From: Paenibacillus naphthalenovorans
GTDB taxonomy: Bacteria > Bacillota > Bacilli > Paenibacillales > NBRC-103111
Length of the DNA stretch: 64,000 nt
Assembly: GCF_900099895.1 (NCBI RefSeq)
Contig: NZ_FNDY01000001.1
Location: forward strand, 124,001-188,000
Direction of reading: 5' to 3'
This document shows, in pieces, positions 33,941 to 42,276 of the stretch. Below the pieces are notes generated by a model. It was not told the origin of the DNA, ran no database searches, and saw only the letters and a program-made list of their open reading frames with translations. The position numbers were made by a program, and so were the translations under genes. Position 1 is the stretch's first letter. Every line of letters begins with the position of its first letter.

Positions 33941-34417
33941 ATGAATACCCATTTTGACAGCAAAGATTTTCGGGGGGCGTTAGGGATGTTCTCCACAGGG
34001 GTGACGGTTATAACTACATCGGACGGATATGCCGTTAAAGGAATGACGGCCAATGCGTTTACGTCTGTCTCGTTGGAGCCTCCGTTAGTATTGGTGTGTG
34101 TCGGTAAAAAGGCGCAAACGCATGCTTATCTCGAAAAGAATAAAACATTCGGCATCAACATCCTGAGAGAAAGCCAGCAGGAGCTGTCCGGTCATTTTGC
34201 CGGGAAATGTAAAGACTCCGTAGAAGAGCAGATCCAATATGACTATCATGAAGATATTCCTATCATCAGAGACTGCCTGGCCTCCTTAGCCTGCACGTTA
34301 TGGAGAACATACGACGGCGGCGACCATACCCTGTTTGTCGGGGAGGTCAAGGCCATACAAATGGATGACGGGGATCCGTTGTTGTTTTATAAGGGGGCCT
34401 ACAAAAAAATAATATAG
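33941..34417 (+). CDS. Flavin reductase (HpaC/RutF-like)
   Basis: A 158-residue flavin reductase domain protein: FRGALGMFSTGVTVITTSDG, KGMTANAFTSVSLEPPLVLVCV and the closing HTLFVGEVKAI followed by PLLFYKGAYKKI. It would reduce free FMN or FAD with NAD(P)H and hand it to the LLM monooxygenase encoded upstream, making a two-component system. ATG 33941 follows AAGGAGG. The 230-base gap to the next gene shows no clear promoter. Confidence 0.92.
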   Translation: MNTHFDSKDFRGALGMFSTGVTVITTSDGYAVKGMTANAFTSVSLEPPLVLVCVGKKAQTHAYLEKNKTFGINILRESQQELSGHFAGKCKDSVEEQIQYDYHEDIPIIRDCLASLACTLWRTYDGGDHTLFVGEVKAIQMDDGDPLLFYKGAYKKII

Positions 34418-34646
34418 ATATGTTTTTGCGGAACGCTGAACCGTCGAATTACGGCGATGCTTGCTCCATTGCTTTCCGCGGGATTCCCGGTTTTAAACAT
34501 AAGTGATATCATAGAAACTGAAAGAACCGCGTCCCGTCAAGGGCAAGCCATCCGGATATAAAATTGGTTTTTGTCAGAGCCGGGTGCTCGATGTACACGC
34601 TCAATGAACCGGATGACCGAAGATGTGAAAGGAGGGGAGTAAGACG

Positions 34647-35414
34647 ATGAAAGAACACTATTGGATCCCAAGCCGTAACAGGCGATTGTCAGCGATAGTT
34701 CATACACCCGAGCATCCCGCAGGTGACCTGCTGGTTGTGGTGTGCCATGGGTTTACAGGAGACAAAATCGGCGCGAATCAGCTTCTCCTTCGCCTTGCAC
34801 TTGCCATGGAATCTGCCGGAATCCATGTGGTGCGCTTTGATTTTGCCGGCTCCGGAGAAAGCGAGGGCGAGTTTGCTTCTGATACCACGGTATCAGGGTG
34901 GAAGGAGGATTTGCGCAGCGTTATCGCATGGGCCGGACAGCAGCCGACGCTGGCCGGATTGAAGGTCTGTTTGCTGGGCCATAGTCTGGGAGGTTATTTA
35001 GCGTGTTCCTATGACGATTCAGAGGGCCCGGCGGCCGGAAAAATTGCGTTGGCGCCTGTTGTCCGGCCGGTCGAAAATTTTCAGCAGATCATCCTTGGAC
35101 CTCAACTGTGGGAACAAGCGTTACGTGGAGAGACCATCGCTAATTTTTACGGAAAAGGCTTCACCTTGGACGGAGGCTTTGTACGGGACTTGCTCAAGCA
35201 GCCTGATCTGACAACAGAGCCTGGTCTGCAGGGACGATGTTTAATCGTGCATGGTGCAGCGGATATTGCTGTTCCTGTCGCAGGTTCACAGACGCTGCAG
35301 CGCGTATCCGGCAGCGGGATTGAACTTCATGTGCTGCCGGACGCCGACCATGTGTTTACAGGCCGCATCCAACAGCTGCAAACCGTGATTCTGAATTGGC
35401 TGCACAACCTTTGA
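34647..35414 (+). CDS. Alpha/beta hydrolase
   Basis: A 255-residue serine hydrolase of the alpha/beta fold. Oxyanion strand VVVCHGFTGDK, nucleophile elbow LLGHSLGGYLA (Ser about residue 115), an acidic residue near HGAADIAVPV and the catalytic His in PDADHVFTG. Such enzymes act as esterases or acyl hydrolases. It follows the monooxygenase and reductase on the same strand and may process the oxygenated product, which is inference. RBS GGAGGGGAG. Confidence 0.88.
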   Translation: MKEHYWIPSRNRRLSAIVHTPEHPAGDLLVVVCHGFTGDKIGANQLLLRLALAMESAGIHVVRFDFAGSGESEGEFASDTTVSGWKEDLRSVIAWAGQQPTLAGLKVCLLGHSLGGYLACSYDDSEGPAAGKIALAPVVRPVENFQQIILGPQLWEQALRGETIANFYGKGFTLDGGFVRDLLKQPDLTTEPGLQGRCLIVHGAADIAVPVAGSQTLQRVSGSGIELHVLPDADHVFTGRIQQLQTVILNWLHNL

Positions 35415-35492
35415 CAACCCGAAAGGCCGGGGTTACTCCTCAGCAGTTTGATCCGGGAATACAAATATCAATATCCGCATTACATGAAAAGC

Positions 35493-35537
35493 AGCTCCTT
35501 ATGTCCATGGGAACCCCTACCTTCCGACATTAGGAGT
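35493..35537 (+). terminator. Terminator after the hydrolase gene
   Basis: CTCCTTATGTC (35496-35506) pairs with GACATTAGGAG with one mismatch, across a loop of about 18 bases, followed by TTTTTGCGTTTT. Confidence 0.65.
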
Positions 35538-35922
35538 TTTTGCGTTTTCCTGAAGAGAATTATTCGGGCTAGGCTGCCCTAACAACGTTGAATCAACTAA
35601 AACACGATTCATCCCATAGTATCCAAAATACTAATAATTGCATAACGCCATAAGTATGTTTATTGAAGAGATGATTCAATGCAAAATGACAGCGCTATTA
35701 TTACTTGATGGCGGCAAAACCGGTTTCCCCAAGAATGGAATCGGGCCACGGGGATGCTCTCCGAATTCCGGCAAAACCAACCGGATATGATAGCAAAGCT
35801 GGAGGAATTGTGGGTTTTTCGCAGTTTCTTTGATAAATGAATACATTATGAAAGCTCAAAGCAAGCAGAGTTTATTCCGGCTTCTGACGGGAGTCTAATT
35901 ATACCAGGTAGGGGGATGGTCA
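35538..35922 (+). other. Non-coding gap with a possible decayed short ORF
   Basis: AT-richer than its neighbours. From ATG 35679 a frame reads MQNDSAIIT, an in-frame TGA, then WRQNRFPQEWNRATGMLSEF and on to LEELWVFRSFFDK before a stop near 35840. It has a protein-like composition but no family I recognise, and no good ribosome site. No sigma-54-type promoter was found here for the activator gene. Confidence 0.3.
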
Positions 35923-37785
35923 ATGATTAACGATAAAGTCACAACCCATATATGGGATCGCTTTGTCAGAGAAGGAGTAATGGATAGGTCCAGAATAAGC
36001 AAGCGCATCTCGGAATCGTGGTTCCGCTGTCAACAAGCAGGAGTGAATCCGTCTACAGCCGAATGCAAGACGATCCTTGCCGGTGATTTACTCATCCAAC
36101 AGCAGGAAAAGAATGCGGCCTTGATCGACATTGCGATGCCGTATATGCAGAAAATATGCGGGATCATAGAAGGTTCGGGCTCCATCGTATTATTAAGCGA
36201 TTCTAGCGGCTGCGTTCTTGAGCTTGAGGGAGACCCGGAAACCCTGCAAATGGCAAAGAAGTCCAACATCGTTAGAGGCGTAAGATGGACGGAGGATGTT
36301 GGCACGAATGCCGTTGCTACCGCACTGTGCACGGGGGAGGCTTTATTGGTAAACGGTACCGAGCATTACTCGAGTGCTTACCACCATTGCTGCTGTGCCG
36401 CTGCCCCGATATATGATGGAGGGGGTACGCTAATCGGCATCCTGAACGTTACAAGCCCCGTGCATCGTTTCCACCACTACACTTTTGGGCTGGTCGTATC
36501 GATAGCCTATAACATTGAACAGCAATGTAAAATAGCAGAACAAAACGATGAGATCGAGCTGCTTCAACATTCTATTGGCCGCATTCAAAGCGGCGGGTTG
36601 GTCGCCGTGTGCACGAATAAGCAGGAAGTCGTTTTAACCAGTAATGAACTTCAATTTTCCGTTCCTCCTCACAGCAGGTTGAAGGTGGACGATATCCTTC
36701 AGGAAGGCTACAAGGAGTTATACAGGACTCCCATATCCTCTGCGAACCACGGCAGAATCATTGGATATTCCGTCTATTTTGAGGTTGGTCATCAGCAGTT
36801 CACGGTCGAGAAACAACGGAGAACAGGCTTTATTTTCCGGGGGGAATCCGGCTCGAGCAAAGCGTTTTCGCGTACGCTGCGGGAAATGGAATTAGTTGCA
36901 CCCACCGATACCACGGTTTTTCTGAACGGCGAAACCGGAACAGGGAAGGAAGTCATCGCCCGCGCTATACACGAGAACAGCTTGCGCAAGGATGCTCCGT
37001 TCATTGCTGTAAACTGCGGCGCCATTGCGCCGCAGTTGATGGAGGCCGAACTTTTCGGTTACGTGGAAGGAGCGTTCACCGGGGCAAAACGCAATGGACA
37101 CAAAGGAAAATTCGAGCAGGCCAATGGCGGAACGCTGTTTCTTGATGAAATCGGGGAGATTTCGCCCGCAGTGCAGGTCGCGCTTTTACGTGTTTTGCAG
37201 GAGCGGGAGATTACACCGGTAGGCGGTGATAAAGTGATCCCGTTAAATTTCAGATTGATCACAGCAACGCATCAGGATCTTCGGGAACTGGTCAGAAAAA
37301 AAGCATTTCGAGAAGATTTGTATTTCAGATTGTTTGTGTATTCCATCACTATACCTCCGCTGCGCGACCGGCGGGAGGATATCCCTCATCTGGTTAGCTA
37401 TATTTGTAAAAATAACCGTTGGTCCATTCAGTTGACTGTGGACCAGATGCAAACGATGATGCGATACCATTGGCCGGGCAACATCAGAGAGCTAGTCAAT
37501 GTTTTGGAGCGGTTATCCGTTTTGTCCAGGGGAGAGAATCTTTCCGGCCTGGATATCCGTTCTTTGTTCGGAAATGCATCCGACTGCGGAGAAAACCCGG
37601 ATTTTGCGGAATCGCCGAATCGTGACCCGGAGGCTTTAAACTACCAGAAGCGTGTTCAAAAAGACCAGATAATATGGGCGCTGGAACAGACGGGAGGAAA
37701 TGTATCCAAATCCGCGAAGCTGTTGGCCCTGCCGCGGAGTACGTTTTACCGCAGATTACGTACGTTTAAACTTGACCAGCTATAG
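35923..37785 (+). CDS. Sigma-54-dependent transcriptional activator (AcoR-like)
   Basis: A 620-residue bacterial enhancer-binding protein. The N-terminal half has a GAF-type sensor (GSGSIVLLSDSSGCVLELEG, VRWTEDVGTNAVATAL, APIYDGGGTLIGILNVTSP). The AAA+ domain follows with Walker A GETGTGKE, the sigma-54 contact loop GAFTGA, Walker B GGTLFLDEIGE and R-finger region RLITATHQDL. The C-terminal Fis-type helix-turn-helix ends GGNVSKSAKLLALPRSTFYRRL. It drives sigma-54 RNA polymerase. The only -24/-12 promoter I found nearby is the one before the LLM gene, so that operon is its likely target. The ligand is unknown. Confidence 0.93.
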   Translation: MINDKVTTHIWDRFVREGVMDRSRISKRISESWFRCQQAGVNPSTAECKTILAGDLLIQQQEKNAALIDIAMPYMQKICGIIEGSGSIVLLSDSSGCVLELEGDPETLQMAKKSNIVRGVRWTEDVGTNAVATALCTGEALLVNGTEHYSSAYHHCCCAAAPIYDGGGTLIGILNVTSPVHRFHHYTFGLVVSIAYNIEQQCKIAEQNDEIELLQHSIGRIQSGGLVAVCTNKQEVVLTSNELQFSVPPHSRLKVDDILQEGYKELYRTPISSANHGRIIGYSVYFEVGHQQFTVEKQRRTGFIFRGESGSSKAFSRTLREMELVAPTDTTVFLNGETGTGKEVIARAIHENSLRKDAPFIAVNCGAIAPQLMEAELFGYVEGAFTGAKRNGHKGKFEQANGGTLFLDEIGEISPAVQVALLRVLQEREITPVGGDKVIPLNFRLITATHQDLRELVRKKAFREDLYFRLFVYSITIPPLRDRREDIPHLVSYICKNNRWSIQLTVDQMQTMMRYHWPGNIRELVNVLERLSVLSRGENLSGLDIRSLFGNASDCGENPDFAESPNRDPEALNYQKRVQKDQIIWALEQTGGNVSKSAKLLALPRSTFYRRLRTFKLDQL

Positions 37786-38068
37786 ATTTGCGGTTTGAAT
37801 CGGTGAATAAGAACATCATCCTTATTCCTTAAGTGTGATGTTCCATCTCTGATGTATTGAGAATGAATGGAGGGCATCGCTATGCTTGAAATCGGCAATA
37901 GCGGCTTCAGAGCAGACGGTGAACAAGAAGGAAAAACGGCTTCCAGTCATCAAAAACGGATTGTTCAAATGAGAAACAGACCAGTACGATTTATTACGAA
38001 ATCTTTGTCCGTTATACAGCACCGCGGTACTAAAATAGAAGTGAAATTTTCATGGAATTGCCACCACC

Positions 38069-38512
38069 TTAATCCAAATAAGCAACAACTTGATTTAGTT
38101 TTTCCAAAGCACTTGGGATTATTTTCAGTGTCGACGTCGGCTCTCCCGTACCACCATAAATAAATGGATAACGGAAAAGTCCTCTATCAACGATACAAGG
38201 CAAAGAAAGCACGATAGAGACACTGCCAACAGTGTATCCAGTTATCTCTCGGACTTCTTTTGGGCTAGCCATTTTCAATTGATGGCATCCTAGAATTCCC
38301 GACACTTCTTCTAAATCTACACGCCCACGACTTCCGGAAACAATCATCGCAAAGTAGCCTTTTTCCGACTTGAGAACTAATGCAGGTGCTGTCTGACCTG
38401 TTTCAATTCCAAAAAAATCCGCGCCTTCCTGTGCAGTACGAATCTGTTTTTCGTGATGAATGATTTCAAATTGAACTCCGCTTTCTTGCAAAAAGGTTCT
38501 TAAATTGTCCAT
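38069..38512 (-). CDS. YbaK/EbsC-family aminoacyl-tRNA deacylase-like protein
   Basis: A 147-residue single-domain protein: LRTFLQESGVQFEIIHHEK, TAQEGADFFGIETGQTAPAL, the conserved lysine in LVLKSEKGYFAMIV, and YTVGSVSIVLSLPCIVDRGL near the C-terminus, which corresponds to the family GG.S/P region. Family members hydrolyse mischarged tRNAs in trans. RBS AAGGGGGAG on the minus strand before ATG 38512. The gene looks more AT-rich than its neighbours, suggesting later acquisition. The 284 bases between the activator stop and this gene show nothing I can support. Confidence 0.85.
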   Translation of the reverse strand: MDNLRTFLQESGVQFEIIHHEKQIRTAQEGADFFGIETGQTAPALVLKSEKGYFAMIVSGSRGRVDLEEVSGILGCHQLKMASPKEVREITGYTVGSVSIVLSLPCIVDRGLFRYPFIYGGTGEPTSTLKIIPSALEKLNQVVAYLD

Positions 38513-38654
38513 AAGAAGGCTCCCCCTTTAGAATCTCTTCGAGTCATATTTTACCATAACTTACCCGCCGCGCCACATTCATGAGGGTCACTAGTGTGGA
38601 TTGCGCCATGTTTCGCAGAATAATATTTATTTCGCATGAGTGCGCGTTTTAGTA

Positions 38655-38684
38655 TTGCATGGGTGTGCGGCTACGTGCTATAAT
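38655..38684 (+). promoter_or_regulatory. Promoter of tRNA-Pro
   Basis: TTGCAT (38655-38660), an 18-base spacer, TATAAT (38679-38684), about 90 bases before the tRNA. Confidence 0.65.
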
Positions 38685-38774
38685 GAATCTCGCCGAATAA
38701 AGGGCGGGTGAATATGAAAATGCAGAATACCTTGTCCGACAAGCGTTTTTGAACGTAAGGCAGCGCGATGATGC

Positions 38775-38848
38775 CGGGGTATGGCGCAGTCTGGTAGCGC
38801 GCACCCTTGGGGTGGGTGAGGTCGTGGGTTCGAATCCCGCTACTCCGA
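38775..38848 (+). tRNA. tRNA-Pro, anticodon GGG
   Basis: A full cloverleaf can be drawn: acceptor CGGGGTA/TACTCCG, D stem GCGC/GCGC, anticodon stem CACCC/GGGTG with loop TTGGGGT (anticodon GGG), variable AGGTC, T stem GTGGG/CCCGC with loop TTCGAAT, discriminator A. It has 74 nucleotides and the CCA is not encoded. An open frame on the other strand here is a shadow of the tRNA. Confidence 0.95.
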
Positions 38849-38856
38849 TTATTAGC

Positions 38857-38895
38857 AAAGATCGTTTCCAATGATGTTGGAGCGATCTTTTTTTC
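38857..38895 (+). terminator. Terminator after tRNA-Pro
   Basis: Stem AAAGATCG-TTTCCAA / TTGGAG-CGATCTTT with a short loop, followed by seven T. Confidence 0.88.
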
Positions 38896-39060
38896 TTCCC
38901 AAAAAAGTTTTCAGCTGCAGGAGAAATAGCGTAATAACAACGGTCATTTATTAAAATTTCATGAAGACACTGTTTGTTCTTTTTGGTATACTAATCTCGT
39001 CTTAGTTCAGGACTAAACACAAACAATTTCATAGCACATGCAAGAGGGGAAGACCACAAT

Positions 39061-39981
39061 ATGTCAGTAAAGTGGAAGCGATGGATGGCATCACAAGATT
39101 GGGAAATGTACGGTATTCTGGCCTCGATTTTTTTGGTATGGAGAATCGGGGTGATAGGCAATTGGAGCTTCGGCTGTTGGGTACTTCTTCTCATTTGCTT
39201 GATGGGTGTACGCAAAGATCAAGTGGACATGGATTGGAAGCGTTTTTTTGTTGTGGGGATTCCTTTGCTTGGCATTTTCTATTATTTCTATGGATCCGGG
39301 AATGGATTGTGGTGGAAAATTGCCAACTGGATGTTTGAAAACAATCGTCATCCATGGAATTGGGATGCCTTTATGCGAAGTATTCCGCTGAACGACGCCG
39401 CATGGGCCAGACACTTTCACCACCCGGCTGCAGATCGGATTATGGTGTGGATCTATAATTACGGATTTGTGCTTTCCCTATGGATTTGCATTGTCCGCAG
39501 CTTCTGGACGAGAAGTGTTAAAAAAATGCTGTCGTATGCACTTTCCGGCCATTTATTGCAGTTCCCGCTGATCCTGCCGTTCTACAATTTGATTCTGCTT
39601 CGGGAAGTATGGTGGGTCAAAGGCCAGCCCGATTTGCTCAGCCGGCAGTTTGCAACGCAAAATGACCTGCTTATGAACGTCATGAACTGTTTTCCGAGCA
39701 TGCATACTTCGATTTCGTTTGCAATGTTGCTTCTGGCCCTCCGCGAGAAGGACCGCCTGTTCAAATATACGATGGTTGCTTATTGTTCGGCGATCATCTT
39801 CTCTACCATGTACCTTCAGATACATTGGGTGCTCGACGTCATTGCCGGAATGGCCTTTGCATATGGGGTGGTGAAGCTGGCGGATCTGTTGATTCACTTG
39901 GCGGTCAGGCTGGTTCCGGGCCGTCTCAAAGGATTTTACACGAATAAAGACCCCTTTCAAAACAAAACGATGGCTGCCTGA
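39061..39981 (+). CDS. PAP2-superfamily membrane phosphatase/transferase
   Basis: A 306-residue polytopic membrane protein. It has the C-terminal two-thirds of the PAP2 signature, CFPSMHTSISFAMLLLAL and YLQIHWVLDVIAGMAFA (the SxxxH and HxxxD-type catalytic segments). The pattern resembles the PAP2_3 / inositol-phosphotransferase branch more than undecaprenyl-pyrophosphate phosphatases. It probably acts on lipid phosphates at the outer face. It lies between the tRNA and mtrB, outside the conserved synteny. A TATACT hexamer precedes it. Confidence 0.83.
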   Translation: MSVKWKRWMASQDWEMYGILASIFLVWRIGVIGNWSFGCWVLLLICLMGVRKDQVDMDWKRFFVVGIPLLGIFYYFYGSGNGLWWKIANWMFENNRHPWNWDAFMRSIPLNDAAWARHFHHPAADRIMVWIYNYGFVLSLWICIVRSFWTRSVKKMLSYALSGHLLQFPLILPFYNLILLREVWWVKGQPDLLSRQFATQNDLLMNVMNCFPSMHTSISFAMLLLALREKDRLFKYTMVAYCSAIIFSTMYLQIHWVLDVIAGMAFAYGVVKLADLLIHLAVRLVPGRLKGFYTNKDPFQNKTMAA

Positions 39982-40005
39982 ATAAAGGCAGCCCAACTGC
40001 AAGAC

Positions 40006-40260
40006 TCAATTCGTGCTTGCTTTACTTTGTGCAATTAGATGTCTCTCGTTTTGTTTCCATTGCTGTATAGCTTCGAGAGAATCCCAATAAGACATCGTGA
40101 TGCCTAAACCTTCCCGGACACTTTCCACTCCCAGAAATCCGGGCTGGATTGATGCAAGCTTTAACATTTCGTCTGCCATTTCAGCATAACCATGATCCCC
40201 TTCTGTTCGTTCAGAAATTTGCAGAGCCTTATTCGACGTTGTATTCTCTATTCCTTGCTG
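40006..40260 (-). pseudogene. Antibiotic-biosynthesis-monooxygenase (ABM) domain remnant
   Basis: On the minus strand, an open stretch with no proper start encodes ISERTEGDHGYAEMADEML, ASIQPGFLGVESVREGLG and SYWDSLEAIQQWKQNERHL, ending IAQSKASTN-stop. This is the body and C-terminus of a small ABM-domain protein (normally about 105-110 residues). The N-terminal strand and start codon are missing. Upstream, an unrelated frame (FVLLTGRFNEAATKELQSII) runs into it and stops, so two gene ends have probably been fused by a deletion. Not expected to be functional. Confidence 0.72.
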
Positions 40261-40397
40261 TCAAAATAACAGAACCAACCCCAATAATGCTCTGCAACTC
40301 CTTCGTTGCAGCCTCATTAAAACGGCCGGTCAATAGGACAAATGTTGTGCCTGCCGAATATCAACCATGTAATTTAACACAGCCTTTCTCTTAAAAG

Positions 40398-40426
40398 TTG
40401 ACATTGGCAAGTTTTTTCTGCATGAT
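40398..40426 (+). promoter_or_regulatory. SigA promoter of mtrB
   Basis: Consensus TTGACA (40398-40403), a 17-base spacer, CATGAT (40421-40426), 39 bases before the gene. Confidence 0.6.
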
Positions 40427-40464
40427 TAGGGTTATCTAAGCATAAGTGCGGGAGGACATGACGG

Positions 40465-40686
40465 ATGGAAACGAACCACAATGATTATTTTATCGTGAAA
40501 GCAATGGATAACGGAGTGCAGGTGATTGGACTTACGAGAGGGCAGGATACGCGGTTTCATCATACGGAGAAGCTGGACAAAGGCGAGGTCATGATTGCCC
40601 AGTTTACAGACCATACGTCGGCGGTCAAAATCCGCGGCAAGGCTAAGATTATGACAAAGTACGGCGTAATTGATACGGAGGAATAA
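40465..40686 (+). CDS. mtrB: Tryptophan RNA-binding attenuation protein (TRAP)
   Basis: A 73-residue protein matching [56 protein letters not shown] and an acidic end (GVIDTEE). TRAP forms an 11-subunit ring. With bound tryptophan it wraps RNA carrying (G/U)AG triplets and shuts off trp operon expression. Its target is visible in this window before trpE. In B. subtilis mtrA (folE, GTP cyclohydrolase I) precedes mtrB in one operon. Here mtrB has its own promoter and no folE. Confidence 0.95.
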   Translation: METNHNDYFIVKAMDNGVQVIGLTRGQDTRFHHTEKLDKGEVMIAQFTDHTSAVKIRGKAKIMTKYGVIDTEE

Positions 40687-40691
40687 TTTTT

Positions 40692-40722
40692 CGGGCAGGC
40701 GGAGGCATAGCCTGCTTTTTTT
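40692..40722 (+). terminator. Terminator after mtrB
   Basis: Stem GCAGGC/GCCTGC with loop GGAGGCATA, followed by seven T. Confidence 0.88.
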
Positions 40723-40787
40723 CGTTGTACAATGATAACAGACATGGATTTGGACGGGGCTGCCGTCTAAAGGAGGAAGAAGGCATA

Positions 40788-41309
40788 GTGAAATGGATTC
40801 CTCGTCTGTTGCTCATGACAGCGGTATCGGTCGCAGTTGCCGCCGGGTTGTCTTACTTGTCCAAGCTGGATGCCACCGTCAGCGTGTTTCGTTCTGTACA
40901 GGCACAGCCGGTCTCCGAGGCCAACATTGTGGATGTCGTATCCAAAATGCAGCTGCATCAGAGAATCCGGCGTGTGGAACTTAACCATGCGATCGTTTCC
41001 ATTGATCTGCTTTCCGTTAAATCGACGGAGAAAGCAGATATTTTCGAAGATTTGTATGAAATTCCCAAGGTGATGTTCGGTTCGTCAACCAATATATATC
41101 AGGTGTTGATTCGGGTATTGGACGGCTCGCAGGAGGGAAGCGGAAGTCCCGGTCTGCTCGTTGCCGCCGATGCAAGACGTGAGAAATGGCTTGCGAACGA
41201 ATCGGGGCTTCGTCCGCAAAACGCGAATGAATTGCAGCAGTTTCTCGATGCGCATTATAGAATGACCTATGCTCCGAAATGGAAGGCACGGTTTTTAGAA
41301 AAAAGCTGA
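40788..41309 (+). CDS. Membrane-anchored protein of unknown function before hepS
   Basis: A 173-residue protein starting with GTG behind AGGAGGA. An N-terminal signal anchor (about residues 5-22, IPRLLLMTAVSVAVAAGLSY) is followed by a soluble domain (SEANIVDVVSKMQLHQRIRR, STNIYQVLIRVLD) and a basic tail. I do not recognise the family. Its place between mtrB and hepS may be a Paenibacillus-type feature. Role unknown. Confidence 0.75.
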   Translation: MKWIPRLLLMTAVSVAVAAGLSYLSKLDATVSVFRSVQAQPVSEANIVDVVSKMQLHQRIRRVELNHAIVSIDLLSVKSTEKADIFEDLYEIPKVMFGSSTNIYQVLIRVLDGSQEGSGSPGLLVAADARREKWLANESGLRPQNANELQQFLDAHYRMTYAPKWKARFLEKS

Positions 41310-41399
41310 TCCTGGAACATGCGAAAAAAACCACTTTATGCTATACTAATTCAGATGGAGAAAGATTGAGTTATTTTTCGTTCGTTCGGAGGCTTACAT

Positions 41400-42263
41400 A
41401 TGAACTCTTATCGGATTCCGGAGATCGCTGCAAAATATTTGGAGTACGACATGATTCAAAAGCATACGGATCTGCCTCGTTTTCCCGAATTTCGCAGTCG
41501 GCTGCTGTATGCTTTTCTTGATAAACACAGTGCGTTGGCCCAACAAAGCGAACTGTTTACGCTGGTGACCTCACTTGTTCAAATCGGAATGGATACACAC
41601 GACATGGTCAGCGTCAACAATGATGTGAAGGAACAGGCGGAGAGCCGTTCCAGACAGCTTAAAGTGCTGGCCGGTGATTATTTCAGCAGCCGGTTTTATT
41701 ACTTGCTGTCGCATGCAGGACAAATCGATTTGGTCGGTATGCTTTCCAGGGGGATTTGTGAAGTGAACCGGTTAAAAATGAATTTGTACTTGATGAAAAA
41801 GCAGCTCAAGCTGACGGCTGATGAATACATCCGCCAAATGGTTGAAGTAAAAACACAATTGTTCTTATCCTTTTCTTCTCTGCTTGAAGAGCGGTTTTAC
41901 GGTATTTGGCCGGAGATTCTGAGATTGTTTACCCGCTGCGAAGTGCTGCTGCAAGAGATCATCCGCTCCGAAACGTCCCAGCATTACAGAGAGAGCTGGG
42001 GCTTTTGGCATGTGCTGCAATGGGGGACGAAGGAAGAGAAAAAGCTGCTTGAGCATGGGGAAGCAGATCAGGCGAAGCTTCGTTCGATTTGGTTGAAATA
42101 CAGAGTGACCTCCCAGCTGTACCAATTGCTTGACGCCTGTTTTAAGGAATTGCAGGAAAAGCTGCAGGGGATTCAGCCGGAGAATCTCGGGAAGGAACTC
42201 AGCTCGATTGGTGAATCTTTTCGCAGCTACTTATCAGGACCGCGGGCGACGCAGGAAATTTGA
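41400..42263 (+). CDS. hepS: Heptaprenyl diphosphate synthase component 1
   Basis: A 287-residue protein of the HepS (PF07307) family: the small, non-catalytic subunit that pairs with HepT to make heptaprenyl diphosphate, the menaquinone side chain. Features: YRIPEIAAKYLEYDMIQKHTDLP and VLAGDYFSSRFYYLLSHAGQIDL. The ATG is 14 bases after a GGAGG. Gene order mtrB-hepS-menG-hepT follows the B. subtilis gerC locus. Confidence 0.9.
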   Translation: MNSYRIPEIAAKYLEYDMIQKHTDLPRFPEFRSRLLYAFLDKHSALAQQSELFTLVTSLVQIGMDTHDMVSVNNDVKEQAESRSRQLKVLAGDYFSSRFYYLLSHAGQIDLVGMLSRGICEVNRLKMNLYLMKKQLKLTADEYIRQMVEVKTQLFLSFSSLLEERFYGIWPEILRLFTRCEVLLQEIIRSETSQHYRESWGFWHVLQWGTKEEKKLLEHGEADQAKLRSIWLKYRVTSQLYQLLDACFKELQEKLQGIQPENLGKELSSIGESFRSYLSGPRATQEI

Positions 42264-42276
42264 GGTGACAAGCGGA

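Noticed and set aside
37867..38163. 98-codon plus-strand frame with a GGAGGG ribosome site before an internal ATG (37882)
   Set aside because: The second half is antisense to the YbaK-like gene and the first half has no recognisable family; kept open only as a remote possibility.
38649..38871. Minus-strand frames reading GVAGFEPTTSPTP and similar
   Set aside because: Classic false protein produced by translating the reverse strand of a tRNA.
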